This document shows positions 1 to 11,660 of a stretch of 64,000 nt of DNA, one piece after another. Both the position numbers and the translations under genes were made by a program. Under the pieces are notes generated by a model, which saw nothing but the letters and a program-made list of their open reading frames with translations, made no database searches and was not told the origin of the DNA. Numbering within the stretch: the stretch's first letter is position 1; each line of letters opens with the position of its first letter. Location of the stretch: NCBI GenBank assembly GCA_033675545.1, contig JAWDGP010002101.1, positions 32,501 to 96,500 of the forward strand, read 5' to 3'. This stretch comes from Elysia crispata. Lineage: Eukaryota > Mollusca > Gastropoda > Plakobranchidae.

Positions 1-886
1 ATGTCTGACATGCCTATACAATCTGAATTGTCGCCATTGAAACAGTGGAAGCAAGACAAATTTGACCGACGAACATCGAGTTTATTGTAGACTAAAACTT
101 CGTACTTGTAGCCTTTATCTGTTTTGAAAAAAAAAAAAAAAACAAACAAGAAAAAATAGCACCAAAAACGATGGAGGTAATGAAAAGAACAACGTAGGGA
201 TAGAAAATACCTCTGCTATACTGGAAATGGCATCGAAGAGATCGTTTGCCAGTTGCAACACATTAACACGCAACACTTATTAGTTTTTTTCTTTAAAGGG
301 GAGAGAAAAACCTGTTTCGTTTTTATAATTATTATTGTATGCACCCAAGACTGAGCCTTTTCACGCTTAGTGCAAATTGCAAGTGTGAGGACCAGAGGCT
401 GCACCAAAATAATATTATGGGTTCGAGTGGTCTAGTAAAAGGGGAACGACCAAAAAAACAACCCCTTATGAATTTGTAATTAACTATTTTTTTCATGAAA
501 AGGTCCTAAACTTTGACAAATCTTTTTAAGAATAATAGATGTGGTACCTTTGAATTTATAACAAGGAGGACATACAGGTTTCAGTCAATGTTCTAAGATT
601 TTGATGAAATTTGTATTTAACACAAAGACGCCGTACCTAAAGTACATGATTTGCTTGTCTTTAGTCATGCTGATGTGGTATTTTGCATTATTTTAAAACC
701 CTTTTGCATTTTTATAGCCTTTTTGCAGTCTATTACGTGATAAAATAAGTTATCTTTTTAATTGTGGGATGCATCACAAAAGCATAGATCTAGAATAAGA
801 TTACGGCAAACTAGCGAGAGCACTGTGCTTCTCTAACCAAGAATAAGATTGAAATAAACGAGCGAACATTTTCTACATTTTTATGT
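1..886. other. Gene-free AT-rich stretch
   Basis: I see no supported gene, RNA or repeat partner here. The short open frame at 216-407 on the minus strand has no recognisable motif. Confidence 0.5.
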
Positions 887-1556
887 ACAAGCTGAAAATC
901 CCGTTCTACGAACGGGACCCTGGTGTCAATTTCTTAGGGCTGTGGTGCATGTGTGTATTTTACAGGTATACAAATGGTCTAAATATCTATCCTTTTACTT
1001 CTATGATCCAGATATATATATATATATATATCCTTTTACTTCTATGATCCAGATATATATATATATATATATGCCTCCGCCTATCTATCTTTACCTTAAA
1101 TCTCTAAAAAATACAATAAACATAGAATCTAGAAGTAGCTCCTAAATCCTTTTGAAATTCTCAGGCTAATTTGTAACTAAAACCTAGATCTAGATCTTTA
1201 CCGTTTGGTTTGAACCTAGCCGCTGCAAATTTATATATCTAGGCCATAATTATAGAAAGTAGAATCTGTGTCCAAGCAAGTTGTTTAGATTCTTTACGTC
1301 GATCTTTATAGCGTGAAGATCTATTGCAAACGGTTTTAGAACTGCCACCGATAACATTGCAGGACTACTACTGTATTTCCTGCTATCCCTGTCAAGCTGA
1401 GCTTACACTAAAGTAAGTAGCTGGAACATTTACTTTTTCCTTGAAAAAAATAATAAAAATCACACTTTTGTTTTTAATTTTCCAAAACTATATTGGTGAA
1501 AAATCATATTACCGCTCCAATCTTTAGGGCAATTTTCAAGTTTAGGCGGACCCTCC
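887..1556 (+). repeat. Diverged interspersed repeat, copy 1
   Basis: This stretch matches 60938-61640 in the same order and orientation. Shared landmarks are the start around CAAGCTGAAAA, a GGGACCCTG box, a CCTAGATCTAGATCTT block and a terminal AGGGCAATTT block. The end of the family (TCTAGAAAYGCT, then CTCATTTTYCGCCTAGCTC) recurs at about 8350-8430 but is missing here. No coding capacity is visible. The family is unnamed to me. Confidence 0.6.
989..1072. repeat. Tandem 41-bp duplication with (TA)n
   Basis: Two adjacent copies of a unit reading CCTTTTACTTCTATGATCC followed by AGATATATA and a short TA run. It is a local duplication inside repeat copy 1; the partner at 61 kb lacks it. Confidence 0.75.
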
Positions 1557-2551
1557 ATAGGCGGCACACGGCACGTGGCACATGACTTGTCGACCCGTGC
1601 CGTGCCACAGGCTAAACTCTCCCTTCATAGGCCATAGAACGACATCACAACATATTTTTTTGCCATCAAGGATTTCTCTGGTGAAAATACTCTGACCATA
1701 TTAACAATGCTATGCTAAGAAATAGGAAAAAAGATGAGGGAAAGGCGGATCATGTGATGCAGAGAACATTTTTCTATTGAGGAGTATGACTAGTATGAGA
1801 GGAGAGTTTCATAACGTTAGAACTTTCTGCACTTTGATGACACGCAGTGATGAGATATTGTTCTTCAACTACATTAAGAATGCCATGCAGAGCGCATGAG
1901 TATTTGAAGAACCTAGTGCATCCTCATCTACAACCAATTGCAATTGACAGGATCCAATATTACTTATTAGAAAAAGAAAAAGTAGTCTTGGCGCTAACGT
2001 GAGTTTTAATTATATACAGAATATATTTTAGAAATTAAGTTACTTTGTAACAGTTAACTGCTATTAATCGAACGTTCCTAATAGAGGGACCCAAGTTTAT
2101 CATTTTCGCGTACCACCAACCGGGTCCCCTCCCATCCCCCGGCCACTTCCCCCCTTCCCCCCGACCCCCAATTTATTGGCTCTGCTTTCTGGAATGAAGA
2201 AACGACGAGGACCTATATCATATGTAACGAACGAATCACAAAAAAAAAACAACAACCAAAACACAAAACAAAAACAAAGCCTCATTGCTGCACATTTATT
2301 TCAAGTGTAAATTATCGCAAATCAAATGGAAAATGCGTGTTTTTTCACAAGATAGGATACCGGAGTCACTCTTACTTTATGAAAGAATTGGAACCCACCC
2401 CATCCCCCAAAATTGAAGAAACTTAAATGACGGCTGAATGGACAATATTGGACAAAAGGAATTTCTGAAAGAGCTATGACATAAACTGTATTTCTGTATT
2501 ATCAATGAATACCAGTTAATCTACACGCACTCTGTCTCTGGAAGTTAATAT
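1557..2551. other. Gene-free stretch
   Basis: No gene seen. A GC-rich patch near 1560-1612 repeats the word GGCACGGCACG on both strands (GGCACACGGCACGTGGCAC and CCGTGCCGTGCC), so it could form a hairpin. The 2100-2285 minus frame is low-complexity. Confidence 0.4.
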
Positions 2552-3250
2552 TTATTTCCAAACACACACACATTTTATTATGTTTAGTGATTGTTCATAA
2601 GTGTTCATAACTATTATTACTTGTTGACGGTCTTTCTGGATAATATTCTTGTTGATTTGATGGCACTGGCAGTGGCGTATACTGGACCCTGATATGAATC
2701 CCAGGAATTCAGAGAAATTAGAGGTTGGAGATGGTGACTGTTGCTCTCGGTATGCCGAGGAAGACGAGAAACACTTTTTTTTTAATTTTTGAAGGGCTTG
2801 TATTACATCCATTAAGAAATTAAGGAACTGTTCTTCGTCGAGGTTATCAATAGAAGGCATCAGTGAGTAAAAAAAAGTTCAATCCTAAGGTTTCTTTCAA
2901 TTTTTATGCCCGTCGCTGCTTCATAATTTCTGAAATTACTTTAGTTGTATCATCATGTTCAATATTCGGCACTGCTTTACACTTTATCAGTTTTCTGCAT
3001 ACTCCTCATGACTTCTTTGCGCTTGCTCACTGATTCCTGCATGCTGCTCACGAGTTCTTTGCCCCTGTTCACTGGTTCCTGCATGCTACTCACGACTTCT
3101 TTTTAATTTCTTGTTGTTGTCTGAATTTGAGTATCTCTTTACGAGGAGTTCTCATCAACATCCTCAGATTCAGATTGAAAACTGAAACTGTCTTCATTGT
3201 CGTGTCCGAGTCTGGTCCTGAAATTTTGCGCAAAGTTTCAACACTAACAG
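2552..3250 (-). pseudogene. Possible Harbinger accessory (MADF/BESS-like) fragment
   Basis: The minus strand carries coding-like but broken frames. The 102-residue frame at 2552-2860 begins with the acidic-amphipathic DEEQFLNFLMDVIQALQKLKKK-type segment, which resembles a BESS motif, the dimerisation helix of MADF/BESS proteins. Upstream on the same strand (3000-3110) lie 14-residue coding-length repeats, and before them an acidic stretch. MADF/BESS- or Myb-like partners commonly accompany the transposase in PIF/Harbinger elements, and a HARBI1 fragment lies 2 kb away on the other strand. This is inference: no complete domain is present and the frames are interrupted. Confidence 0.3.
3010..3101 (-). 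repeat. 42-bp coding-length minisatellite
   Basis: Just over two copies of a 42-bp unit containing CACTGATTCCTGCATGCT and CTCACGASTTCTTTG. The period is exactly 14 codons and the minus-strand frame stays open, giving repeats of the type SSMQEPVNRGKELV. This suggests it expanded inside a coding region, the putative accessory protein. Confidence 0.6.
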
Positions 3251-3428
3251 GCAGAGAAGAAACATCAGTTCCTTTTCAAATTTCCAATCCTTGTCACTGC
3301 CTGCTTCACTGCGAGTTGGTTCATTCTTTTGCCTTCTTAGGGCATTTGAGAAGATTCTTGACTACATGTATACATGTATTGCTTTTGAGGCTGTCTTCAT
3401 ACCTGGAGAGAAAAATAGATTATGTTAG

Positions 3429-3436
<8 letters not shown>

Positions 3437-3488
<52 letters not shown>
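3437..3488. repeat. (TA)n microsatellite
   Basis: About 26 TA units. Its right edge is the TA target site of the adjacent Tigger/pogo-like element. Confidence 0.95.
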
Positions 3489-3491
<3 letters not shown>

Positions 3492-4527
3492 TAGTCTCCG
3501 GATAAACGCACGGTCCTCGGGAGTCTTCAATAGCGTGCGTTTAGGAGATGCGTGTCTTTATAAAAAGTAATGAAAAAATTTTGGTTACTTCCCTTATTGT
3601 ACTGCAAAATGCAGGATTATTTCCCTTGATTTACACACATTTGGCGTGAAAGGGAGGTTATTAAACCTTTGAGTTCAGCTAAGTTTTGGTTTCTTTTATT
3701 TTTATTTTTATTATTTTTTTTTTTTTTTGGTTTTATTAAACAACATTGAAATAACGAAATTCGTGAGAGGGAACAACATTGACAATTGAAGTTTCATGAA
3801 CAAAATGTCTAGAATCTTAAGTTGTGTTTCCAACGTTAATGTCTTGTGAGTAGACATTATGTATCGTATCGAGTATTTCGGTGAAAATAAGAGACTAGAC
3901 TCTGAGAGTGAAGACTGCACAACTTTACTGACGGACGAAATCGCAATGAGTGAATGACCAATCTTGACTATGACTAGACTTGTTTTACACACATGATGCC
4001 TGACAGTGATACACCACGCGCGAACCTCAGAGTCAGACAACCGTGCAACGCAAAAAGCGAGGGAGGAGGGGAGAGGATACTAGCCGTAATGGATAGATCT
4101 GACCAGGCAGACACAAAGCAGCGAAAATTGCATCACCTTGTCTGTGCTCCACTCCAACCCTCCCCTCCCTACCCTTCCAAGCTTGCGGCCGATCCCATAG
4201 CCCAGGTAGAGGGCATTGTGTGTTTAGATTTATACGACGATACTGATGTACAGCCTTTGTCTCCCACCCCTTCCCTTTCGTGTACCGGTATGATGTGCTA
4301 GCACAGTTTCCTGGCTGCCATGTGCCGTAATAGCGTGGATATTTCGTCCACATTACTACCGGGTACAGTAAGCAATGCCGATTTAATAATTTCAAAGCGT
4401 GCGTTTAGGCGATGTAGCGTGCGTTTAAAGTATACCGATTACATAGTAAAAAATCGGTCAGGCCGCTTCAGCGTGTATTTAACCGAAGCGTGCTTTTAAC
4501 TGGCGTGCTTTTATCCGGAGACTACTG
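3489..4527. mobile_element. Tigger/pogo-like MITE, copy 1
   Basis: A 1,039-bp element with terminal inverted repeats: left CAGTAGTCTCCGGATAAACG, right its near-perfect complement (CGTGCTTTTATCCGGAGACTACTG), flanked on both sides by TA. A near-identical copy lies at 59902-60921. The CAGT start, CGGATAA-rich termini and TA duplication are typical of pogo/Tigger-type Tc1/mariner relatives. The interior repeats the word GCGTGCGTTTA near both ends. It has no transposase; the overlapping open frames inside (3993-4301, 4033-4395) are conserved only because the DNA is conserved. Non-autonomous element. Confidence 0.85.
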
Positions 4528-4557
4528 TATTTATTTATAATACAAATTTATTTTTAG

Positions 4558-4963
4558 ATGGGTCCTCTCGTCTCTATAAAAGGATGTGTGTGTCCGTCGG
4601 TCGGTCCGAACGCGCTCGCTTTACACCTCAGAGGTCGGGGGGTTTGTACTCTCGACCTTGGTCGTGGATTTGAATCCATCCGATTGTCAGAGAAATTTTT
4701 ACGAGCTCAGATTACTTCTGAAATTCCCACTACCACGTCGTACAGTCGAGTTTTCGATGTATCAGTACCCCGCTACCAATAACTAAGTCGCTTGTATCAG
4801 TATAATGTTACCAGCCGTCCAAGAAGACTCCATTCGTAATGGACGTTAAGCCCTGCACTTTGGTGCGTTCAGAAGAGAACCTCAGAGGTCGCTGGTTCGA
4901 ATCCAGATAGCCGCAACTTTTTTTTTCTTTTGAGAAACCTCTTTATAGAGATGTGAGGATGCA
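4558..4963. mobile_element. Small inverted-repeat element with tRNA-like B boxes
   Basis: The ends form an imperfect inverted repeat: TCCTCTCGTCTCTATAAAAGG at 4563-4583, and at 4938-4959 a sequence that reads in reverse as TCCTCACATCTCTATAAAGAGG. The interior holds two pol III B-box-like words, GATTTGAATCC near 4668 and GGTTCGAATCC near 4893, each preceded at variable distance by CCTCAGAGGTCG. A T-run follows the second. It could be a MITE or a SINE-derived unit; I see no A box that would make a functional tRNA. Confidence 0.5.
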
Positions 4964-5593
4964 TCTTTGTACCCTAGGGGACTTGTTCTTTTAATACTTT
5001 GACTTAGTCTATTTTTACACAGCTAGGCTGACCTAATATTTCATTTTCAAATGATGTTTTATTTTTTTTTCATTTCAGACATCTGGCTACACGCAGGTCT
5101 TTTGCGTCAACGAGTGTCCCTTTTCATAAATCAGCAGAAACAATGAGTGTTTTAAAACTCTGCCAGGTTTTGTGAAATGTACTCCAGCCATTGGAACTGC
5201 TGTTACCATCAGAAGAGCAGTGGCAAAGAATTGCAAAACGATGTGACGACTTGTGGAACTGCCCTTTTGCTATTGTTGCGCTAGATAGGAAACACATTGC
5301 GGTCAAGAAACCTGGGAACAGTGGCTCTATGTTTTATAACTACATGGGGTTTCCAATCCAAGCATTGTAGTTGTCCTAATGGCATTGAGTGATGCAGATT
5401 CTTGTTTCATTTTAGTGGATTGTGACTTACGGTGGGGTAAGTGATGCTGGTGGTGTGTATCAATCTTCTCACATGTCTAACATTCTCGAAGAAGGGCATT
5501 CTATTCCTAAATTAACGTTCAAAAGCGATGGATCAGAAATTAATATCCCATACATGGTCATCGGAGACGAGGCATTCCCATTGAAAACATATT

Positions 5594-6430
5594 GGCCCAT
5601 GGCTTGGTCTACCATACCACGTGGTACCTTGCCATTGGTCCAGTCTCAGGTAATCAGTTAGAGACTAGAGAGGGGAAGGGGGGTAGGACCATGAATCTAA
5701 GATGGCCCTGGCGCGAAACCGAGTGCGTAACCAACGCCTAGCACTGACGCAATCACCAGACTTTTCACATGAGAGCGTCACTTCAAAGAGACCGTGGCCA
5801 GTTACTCTCCATAACTGGGAGAAAGGATGCGCCAAGTCCGTCCCGCACAGACGGTAGGCTTAGGATATTCAACACATGTAATATTACATACAAGACTATA
5901 TCTACATCTTACACAGAATAATAACTCTGAGGTTTCGCAGGAAAGGCTTACGGGCCCTAAGCTAGACCACGACGTAATATTTTTAGACTGACCGACATCA
6001 TTTGCATAATCTCCTCCCACCTAGCGGAACGTAGCATAATCGCTTTTTGCAAACATGCTAGCCCTCTCACCGAGAACTTAACTGTTATGTAAGGGTTACA
6101 TGATGACTGCTAGCTATGGTCTAATGCTACGGTACCTGGACCAGGTGCAAGCGCGCTATGGAGAGTGTGTTTCCACTGCTCCACTGCATGCTCACACAGT
6201 TACATTAAATAACAATCACATGATCCGAGACAGTTTTACCCAGCAGCAGCAGATTTGACTAGTCTAAACAGCTGACCAGACTGAGCAGGCCTAACGCTCG
6301 CTTGCGGCTTCCGATTGTAAACAACGCAGGCCGATTTGCACACGTCACTAAGGAAACCACGTGTTTGTTACGTTATGACTAATGCTTACGGTACGTAACT
6401 CAATCTGCGAAACATGGCTAATAATCTGCC
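5594..6430 (+). repeat. Composite interspersed repeat, copy A
   Basis: Interrupts the Harbinger transposase. The left block (5594-5868; starts GCCCATGGCTTGG, includes the E-box-like ACCACGTGGTAC) matches 32673-32925 in the same orientation. The inner block (about 5905-6419) matches 32930-33434 in the opposite orientation, and the short right flank (ATAATCTGCCAGTTAGAC) matches again in the same orientation. The part from 6050 on also matches 11797-12180. No protein is encoded. Confidence 0.8.
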
Positions 6431-7555
6431 AGTTAGACTTACAGTACCGGTAATGCAACAGACCTTAGTTTAGGAGAATACTTCTCCAGTATAGCGAGGT
6501 GATCACATCTTACAATCAATAATTCATAGATAAAGACATAGGTTAACACAATATTATTTGGAAAAGGAAATTCATAGCATTATAGGAATAATTAAGTTAG
6601 TAGACTGTCATTGAGTCAACGAATGTCTTAAGAGAGGGGGTTAATACTCAAAGTAATAGTACTTAGAATACGCTAAATTTACGAGTAAGGACACGGCCTC
6701 GACCTCGCGCTAAATATACCTAACTTAAGCTTTGCATCAACTTACCCCGAGTCACGGTGGTAATCACGTAGAATTACCACAGATGATAATCCAACACAAC
6801 TTCTCAGTAGCAGTAGTAGTTTCCACAAAACTTCAATAAAATTTCACTCGGAAAGATCACAAGACCTGCTTACTGTCTCAGTAATTCCAAACAATACTTC
6901 CAACCGACGTAGCTCCTAGATACTCCAAAAAAGATACTGACAACGAGTCTTTCCGAGCTCTACATTTATAGTACAAACTCAGTCGGCATAGTCCTCGGTC
7001 AAAGACTTCCCTGGTTTCTCACTTCGTCGTCCAACTTCCCTAGAACAATGGCTAATGCCGACCGAGGAGAATTTACTCCGTCGAACGGAACAACTCGTTT
7101 CCCCAACTAAAACATCACCCGACCGAGATCTTAGAATCTACGAAACTCGTCGTTACATCTGCGTACTACATTTAGCATCTCCCGATGAAAGCATCACATA
7201 AACTTATTATGACTAGTAGTTTGCCTAAATTCCCCAAGATCCCCGAATCAAAGTACGTCCTAAGCCGACCGAAGAAAAGCTTCTCTGGCCAGCTGGACAG
7301 GAACAAAAGAATAGATCGGCTAGCCAATGTAATCATTACAAGAAAGTATCTTCCGAATTATTATAGAAATGAAAATAAACCGCTAGAGGGGCGGAGACTA
7401 GTTTCCCGCCATTAAATTAAGTCTACTACATGTAATACTAACAAGCTAGAAGTGCTCTTGGCTCCACCCACAAGCTGATAATTGACATACTAAAGATCTG
7501 TTCTAAAGGCCTATTGTTACGCCACAAATAAATAAAAGTTCTATACCAGCCTCCC
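6431..7555. other. Unassigned stretch inside the Harbinger locus
   Basis: No recognisable gene. The base composition is less AT-rich than the flanks, with many CGA/CCGA words. The open frame at 7185-7415 has no motif. It may be the rest of the composite repeat or intronic sequence of the broken transposase. Confidence 0.35.
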
Positions 7556-7897
7556 TATATAAAAGACACCTAAACTCATTCTTTCCAAAACTTATCGTCT
7601 TATATAATTAGGAGGTTAAAAGAAAAACTAAATCATAATCGTACTAATGCATCTACTTTTGTTTTCCAGTCTGATGTTATAATTCTAGAAATACGTAAAT
7701 GATGATACGCTCCCCTTTTCTTTACTTACAATTTTTTTTTACCACTTTTTTAATACCTACTGACATGTCTCCATAAATTTGTCACCTGTATACTGTAATG
7801 CTAGATAATTTATGCAATCATTGTATTTATGTCCTGAGAGCATGTCATTTTTAATTTCCATTTGTGGGGTTAATGAATTTATCTTATCTTATCTTAT
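7556..7897 (+). mobile_element. LINE 3' end with (TTATC)n tail, copy 1
   Basis: A noncoding 3'-end segment (start around GACACCTAAACTCATTC, end TTATCTTATCTTATTTTA) shared with 21083-21408. A 5'-truncated copy ending in a short tandem tail is what target-primed retrotransposition of non-LTR elements leaves. The tail ends next to the acceptor of the Harbinger C-terminal exon. Confidence 0.65.
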
Positions 7898-8349
7898 TTT
7901 AATACAGGAAGAGATGGGTTGCTACCATTTGCAAGAACTGGATGTAGAGCAGCAGAAGATACCATAACAGTTCGTGATGCATTATCAGAATTCTTCAGTG
8001 ACCCAAGTGGGTCTGTGCGCTGGCGAAACGACCTTGTTTTCAGAAATGTTTAACGTAGAAATAAAAATAAAAGTAGAACTCACCTGTTTGTAGATATTTA
8101 TTATCAATACTCCCAAACTTGTTATCTTTGATCTGTATTGTGATACTACGGGTTTTGGGGGTTCCAAAGAAGCGGTCGGGTCTTTCACATGTTCAATAAT
8201 TTCCTTCTTATGGTCATCCATGTTGGAAGAAAAAGGCACAAAAAACGAGTCAGGCAGTAAATCACGGCACGGCTATGGAATGCGCTACTCTAAGTCTAAA
8301 TCTTGTTCAACTTTCTTTGACATGCGTGAATTGTGCCGTCTATGGAGTG

Positions 8350-8430
8350 TCCGCCTTACGCCAAATTTGACATGCCTAGGTGGTCTAGAAACGCTCGGTT
8401 AGGTCATCCTCATTTTTCGCCTAGCTCCAC
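8350..8430 (+). repeat. 3' scrap of the 0.9-kb repeat family
   Basis: The block from CGCCAAATTTGACATGCCTA through CTCATTTTTCGCCTAGCTC matches 61567-61640, the terminal part of the family whose body is at 887-1556. Confidence 0.6.
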
Positions 8431-8489
8431 CAATAAAGACCAATTGTTTAAAAAGAAATATATGAATTGTTGATTAAAAGAAAACATCA

Positions 8490-8568
8490 ACAAAAAAACA
8501 ACAACAACAACAACAAAAAAAAAAAAAAAAAAAAAAACAAGAACACACACACACACACACACACAAAA
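8490..8568. repeat. Poly-A run and (CA)n
   Basis: (CAA)n, then about 25 A, then about 12 CA units. This may be the tail of a lost retroelement, but nothing upstream proves it. Confidence 0.7.
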
Positions 8569-9490
8569 ACACGCTAATTAATATTGTAAAAAAATTTTAG
8601 GTACGGAAGTGCATGTCTGAGGATACCTGTGCCCACTTAAGAGAAGTCTTAGGTCTGTGCATATGTCATTAAGTTTTGGTTGCTGTCTATATTTAACTAG
8701 CAAATCAATGTCGATAACTTTTTTAGGAATAAAACATTGTCATGACCGACTATAAGAGTGGGAACTGCCCGGTACTCAGAAATAACAAAAAGAGCATTTT
8801 TTGGGTTTTGTGTTAGCCTAGAGGGAACTAGAGCAAAGACTTGTATTTGATAAACCTTCACTTAGGATATACATGTATAACTTGATAAAGTGTCTAACTA
8901 AAATTTTAAAGCTTAAATATTTTATGTGAGGGTACGGCAGCCTTCAAATGTACTATCAAGTTGTAATCTGTGGAAGCAAAACAAAACAAAACCCATCTTT
9001 TCAACAATTTGTAGCAATTTCGTATTTATACTATTATAGCTACATGAACTTAAAATCCTAAAAAGCTGGACATCACTTAGGTATATTTTGCAATGTAATC
9101 TTCCTCTTTCTCTTTTACATTTGCTATTTTTTTTTTTAATTTCAATATGGTCAACGAAATTGACAAGGAAGCACATAAAACAAACAAGAAATTTGGTAAA
9201 AGAGAGAACCTCAAAACAGCATTGAAAATTACAGAAAACAGTTATGTTGAAAATAAGGAATGCGAGAACATTTTTTACAAGGTTGTACATGTATAAACGG
9301 GTTAGACTTATTCACATTTCACTGTTTCCGATCTTTTGCGGTTAATCAGTGAAATTTTGAGCCACAGAGACTAGATCTAGATCTAGATTTTTAGAAGGAT
9401 GATAAAAAAAAAAATAAACGACGGAATCGCACTGTACACACTAGACTAGATTAGGCCTAGATTTACAGAGCAATGGCAGACTAGGCGTAG
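8569..9490. other. Gene-free stretch
   Basis: No supported feature. The 122-residue minus frame at 8922-9290 is hydrophobic and compositionally typical of AT-rich noncoding DNA. Confidence 0.4.
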
Positions 9491-9544
9491 GTCGACAGAG
9501 TAATGGTACAGAAACAAGCGGGTGAGTCGGAGCGGTAATACCAG

Positions 9545-9700
9545 TACCATCTGTCTAGGAGGCCTGTTCATAGGTTACGTAACATTATTCAGATAGGCCA
9601 TCATCTGGCTAGCTTTCAGCCACCTGCGCAAGGTTTGAACAGTTGATACTTACATGCTTAGCAGTACACACTGTGCTTTCACTGGACTCTTCTGCCATTT
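9545..9700 (+). repeat. Outer arm of a 2.2-kb inverted repeat
   Basis: Begins ACCATCTGTCTAGGAGGCC and runs through TTACGTAACATTATTCAGAT to the block ending CACTGGACTCTTCTGCCA. The reverse complement recurs at about 11640-11795. The word set GGAGGCCTGTTCA / TACGTAA / ATTATTCAGAT also appears at 11350-11400. Confidence 0.75.
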
Positions 9701-9937
9701 TTTTTTTTAATCGGATTACATTCATTCTTCCTTGGATTATATTTCGTATCTTATTCTTTGTTATTCGCCCTCGGATTGCACCTTGTTCTATTCTAGCAGA
9801 TGCTTTCAAAGTGGAACATTCCAAGAATTACTTTTTGTGCTTTGGTGTAGATTTTAAAAAGTTATTTTCCTCTAAATGTGTGCACGCTGATAGAGTGTGA
9901 CCCGTGCCACCAAACATCATACAATGTAGGCCTAATA

Positions 9938-9939
<2 letters not shown>

Positions 9940-10018
<79 letters not shown>
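9940..10018. repeat. (TA)n microsatellite
   Basis: About 39 uninterrupted TA units. The Tyr-Ile frames across it are artefacts. Confidence 0.97.
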
Positions 10019-10020
<2 letters not shown>

Positions 10021-10965
10021 ATAAGCAATTATCCATTTTAAGGTCATCTAAATATGCTTTAAATTTAATTAGCTTTTCCCTTATGGTCACTGCGATATCA
10101 CTTTATATTAGAGAGGGAGTGTGCTGAAGTGGGAGCCAATTTTTTTAAAGCCTTTTTTTTACTAAAATCTCTGAAACTCAAAGTGCCCTCAATACTTTAA
10201 CCTTAAGTTTAATATTTCATTATATGGTGTATCGGTGTCATTATTAATTTCCTTAACTGTTTATTATTTAGGGGAAGAAAGTGCACTGTTATAAACTGTA
10301 AAAGCATTACGAACTTTCTAGTGTTTCGCCCCCGAAACCACACCATGCCTCTTCCTATCTAGAAGCTATAAATCGCGGAAAGCTAACATATCCCTCCGAC
10401 GACTTCCTCAATCTGGTCCTCCTAGGCTTTTCTTTCTTCGTTAGAGTCAATTTCAACCACTGTCGCAAAAGACTCGTTAAAATCTTGTCTACCTTCCCGG
10501 AGAAATTTTCACTGGATATTAAAGTTTCGTGTCAAGCACTAAGCAGGCTATCAAACATTTTCTTAAAACGGTACTGTATCAAGGAATCCCGAAAATAAGA
10601 AGACAACACAGATCACAGCCAGAGGAAGATAATAAAGCTGTCTTCCTTGTCGGCAAGTCAGCTGTAATCCCAACATCACCACCCAATGACAGCAATTACT
10701 CTTGAGGTCGATTATATTCACCAAATAAGTAAGTCTTTCTTAGATTATGATGTTTAGGCGTCAATTAATCGCTTCAGCACCCCCCCCCCCCGTCTGTATC
10801 TCTTTCGCTCTATTTCTCTCTCTCTCACACACACACACTCTCTCTCATTCAGTCTGTCTCTCGCTCTAAGCCTCTACATATCAAGTTTGTCTTTGTTTCT
10901 TCTATGAATATCATTATATCTTTTTGTTTTTCACATTCTGTCATTCCTTGTTTTGCTCTTGACGT
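10019..10965. other. Gene-free stretch within the inverted-repeat region
   Basis: No gene is supported. A C10+ run is present near 10780 and short CT/CA runs at 10800-10860. Confidence 0.4.
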
Positions 10966-10969
10966 GTCA

Positions 10970-11427
10970 CTCCAGTGCCGGTATTTAATATACTGTACCA
11001 CTGTGTTATCAAATCTCGAAGAGATGTACATGCGCATTTGAGTTTCAATGTGTAAATATTTGAATGTATTTGAAGTTATGATGACAATGGAGGGAGAGTG
11101 TGTGTGTGTGTGTGAGAGAGAGAGGGAGAGGGAGAGAGAAAGAGAGGCCCAGAAGGGTTAAGAGTCGGATTGAGCTAGAGAGATGAAAGTGAGACAGCCA
11201 TAGAGAGCGCACATGGCTAGCACCTATTACCACCTATCTAGCGCCCCCCTATGAACAGGCCTCTTAGACAGATGGTACTGGGTAATACCAAGTGGTACAT
11301 GTGCTAGCCCCAGTGGCAGAATTTTATTCTTGCGTTGACTGGCGAGCACTACCATCTGTCTTGGAGGCCTGTTCACAGGGTTACGTAATATTATTCAGAT
11401 GGGCCGGTCTGCGGGGTGCTAGCCATG

Positions 11428-11506
<79 letters not shown>

Positions 11507-11660
11507 TCCCTCCCTTCCTCCCTTTTCAACTTAACTTCTAAGTACATGTACATGTAGGCTCTACATTCAAATACTTTGATAAAACTCTGATGCACATGCA
11601 CACATCTTCGAGATTTGATATTTGTCATCAGATAACAAAGTGGCAGGAGAGTCCAGTGAA
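10970..11660. repeat. Foldback element, ~300-bp imperfect arms
   Basis: The left arm (about 10970-11277) and right arm (about 11350-11660) are reverse complements with gaps. Paired landmarks from the centre outward: AGGCCTCTTAGACAGATGGTA with ACCATCTGTCTTGGAGGCC; GCGCACATGGCTAGCACC with GGTGCTAGCCATGTGCGC; a GA-rich tract in the left arm with a pure CT tract in the right arm; CATTCAAATA words; and ATCTCGAAGAGATG with CATCTTCGAGATTTGAT. The loop is about 70 bp. No open reading frame of substance is present. It is likely a foldback or MITE-type element. Confidence 0.75.
11431..11502. repeat. (CT)n microsatellite in foldback arm
   Basis: About 36 CT units in the right arm. The left arm has a shorter, interrupted (GT)n(GA)n tract at the mirror position. 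Confidence 0.95.

Larger units (their letters stand above)
5079..8053 (+). pseudogene. Broken HARBI1-type PIF/Harbinger transposase
   Basis: Exonic sequence starts after a good acceptor (TTTCATTTCAG) at 5078. It encodes the DDE_Tnp_4 core in shifting frames: WQRIAKRCDDLWNCPF, then VALDRKHIAVKKPGNSGSMF (first acidic residue), VSDAGGVYQSSHM (second) and VIGDEAFPLKTY (third). At about 5590 the frame ends abruptly at a composite repeat. The C-terminal piece resumes at 7907 after a TTTTAATACAG acceptor and encodes TVRDALSEFFSDPSGSV before a TAA at 8051-8053. DGKH has become DRKH, and frameshifts lie between the core blocks. The 2.3 kb between is filled by other repeats. HARBI1 relatives are DDE transposases cutting at TWA-type sites; this copy cannot make a full enzyme. 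Confidence 0.8.

Noticed and set aside
3993-4395. Overlapping frames of 102 and 120 residues conserved at 60393-60789
   Set aside because: They lie in a non-autonomous MITE; conservation reflects recent copying, and the copies differ by non-triplet-neutral changes with no known motif.
4870-4930. Possible tRNA gene (GGTTCGAATCC plus T-run)
   Set aside because: No matching A box, acceptor stem or anticodon arm could be found by eye; better explained as part of the small inverted-repeat element.
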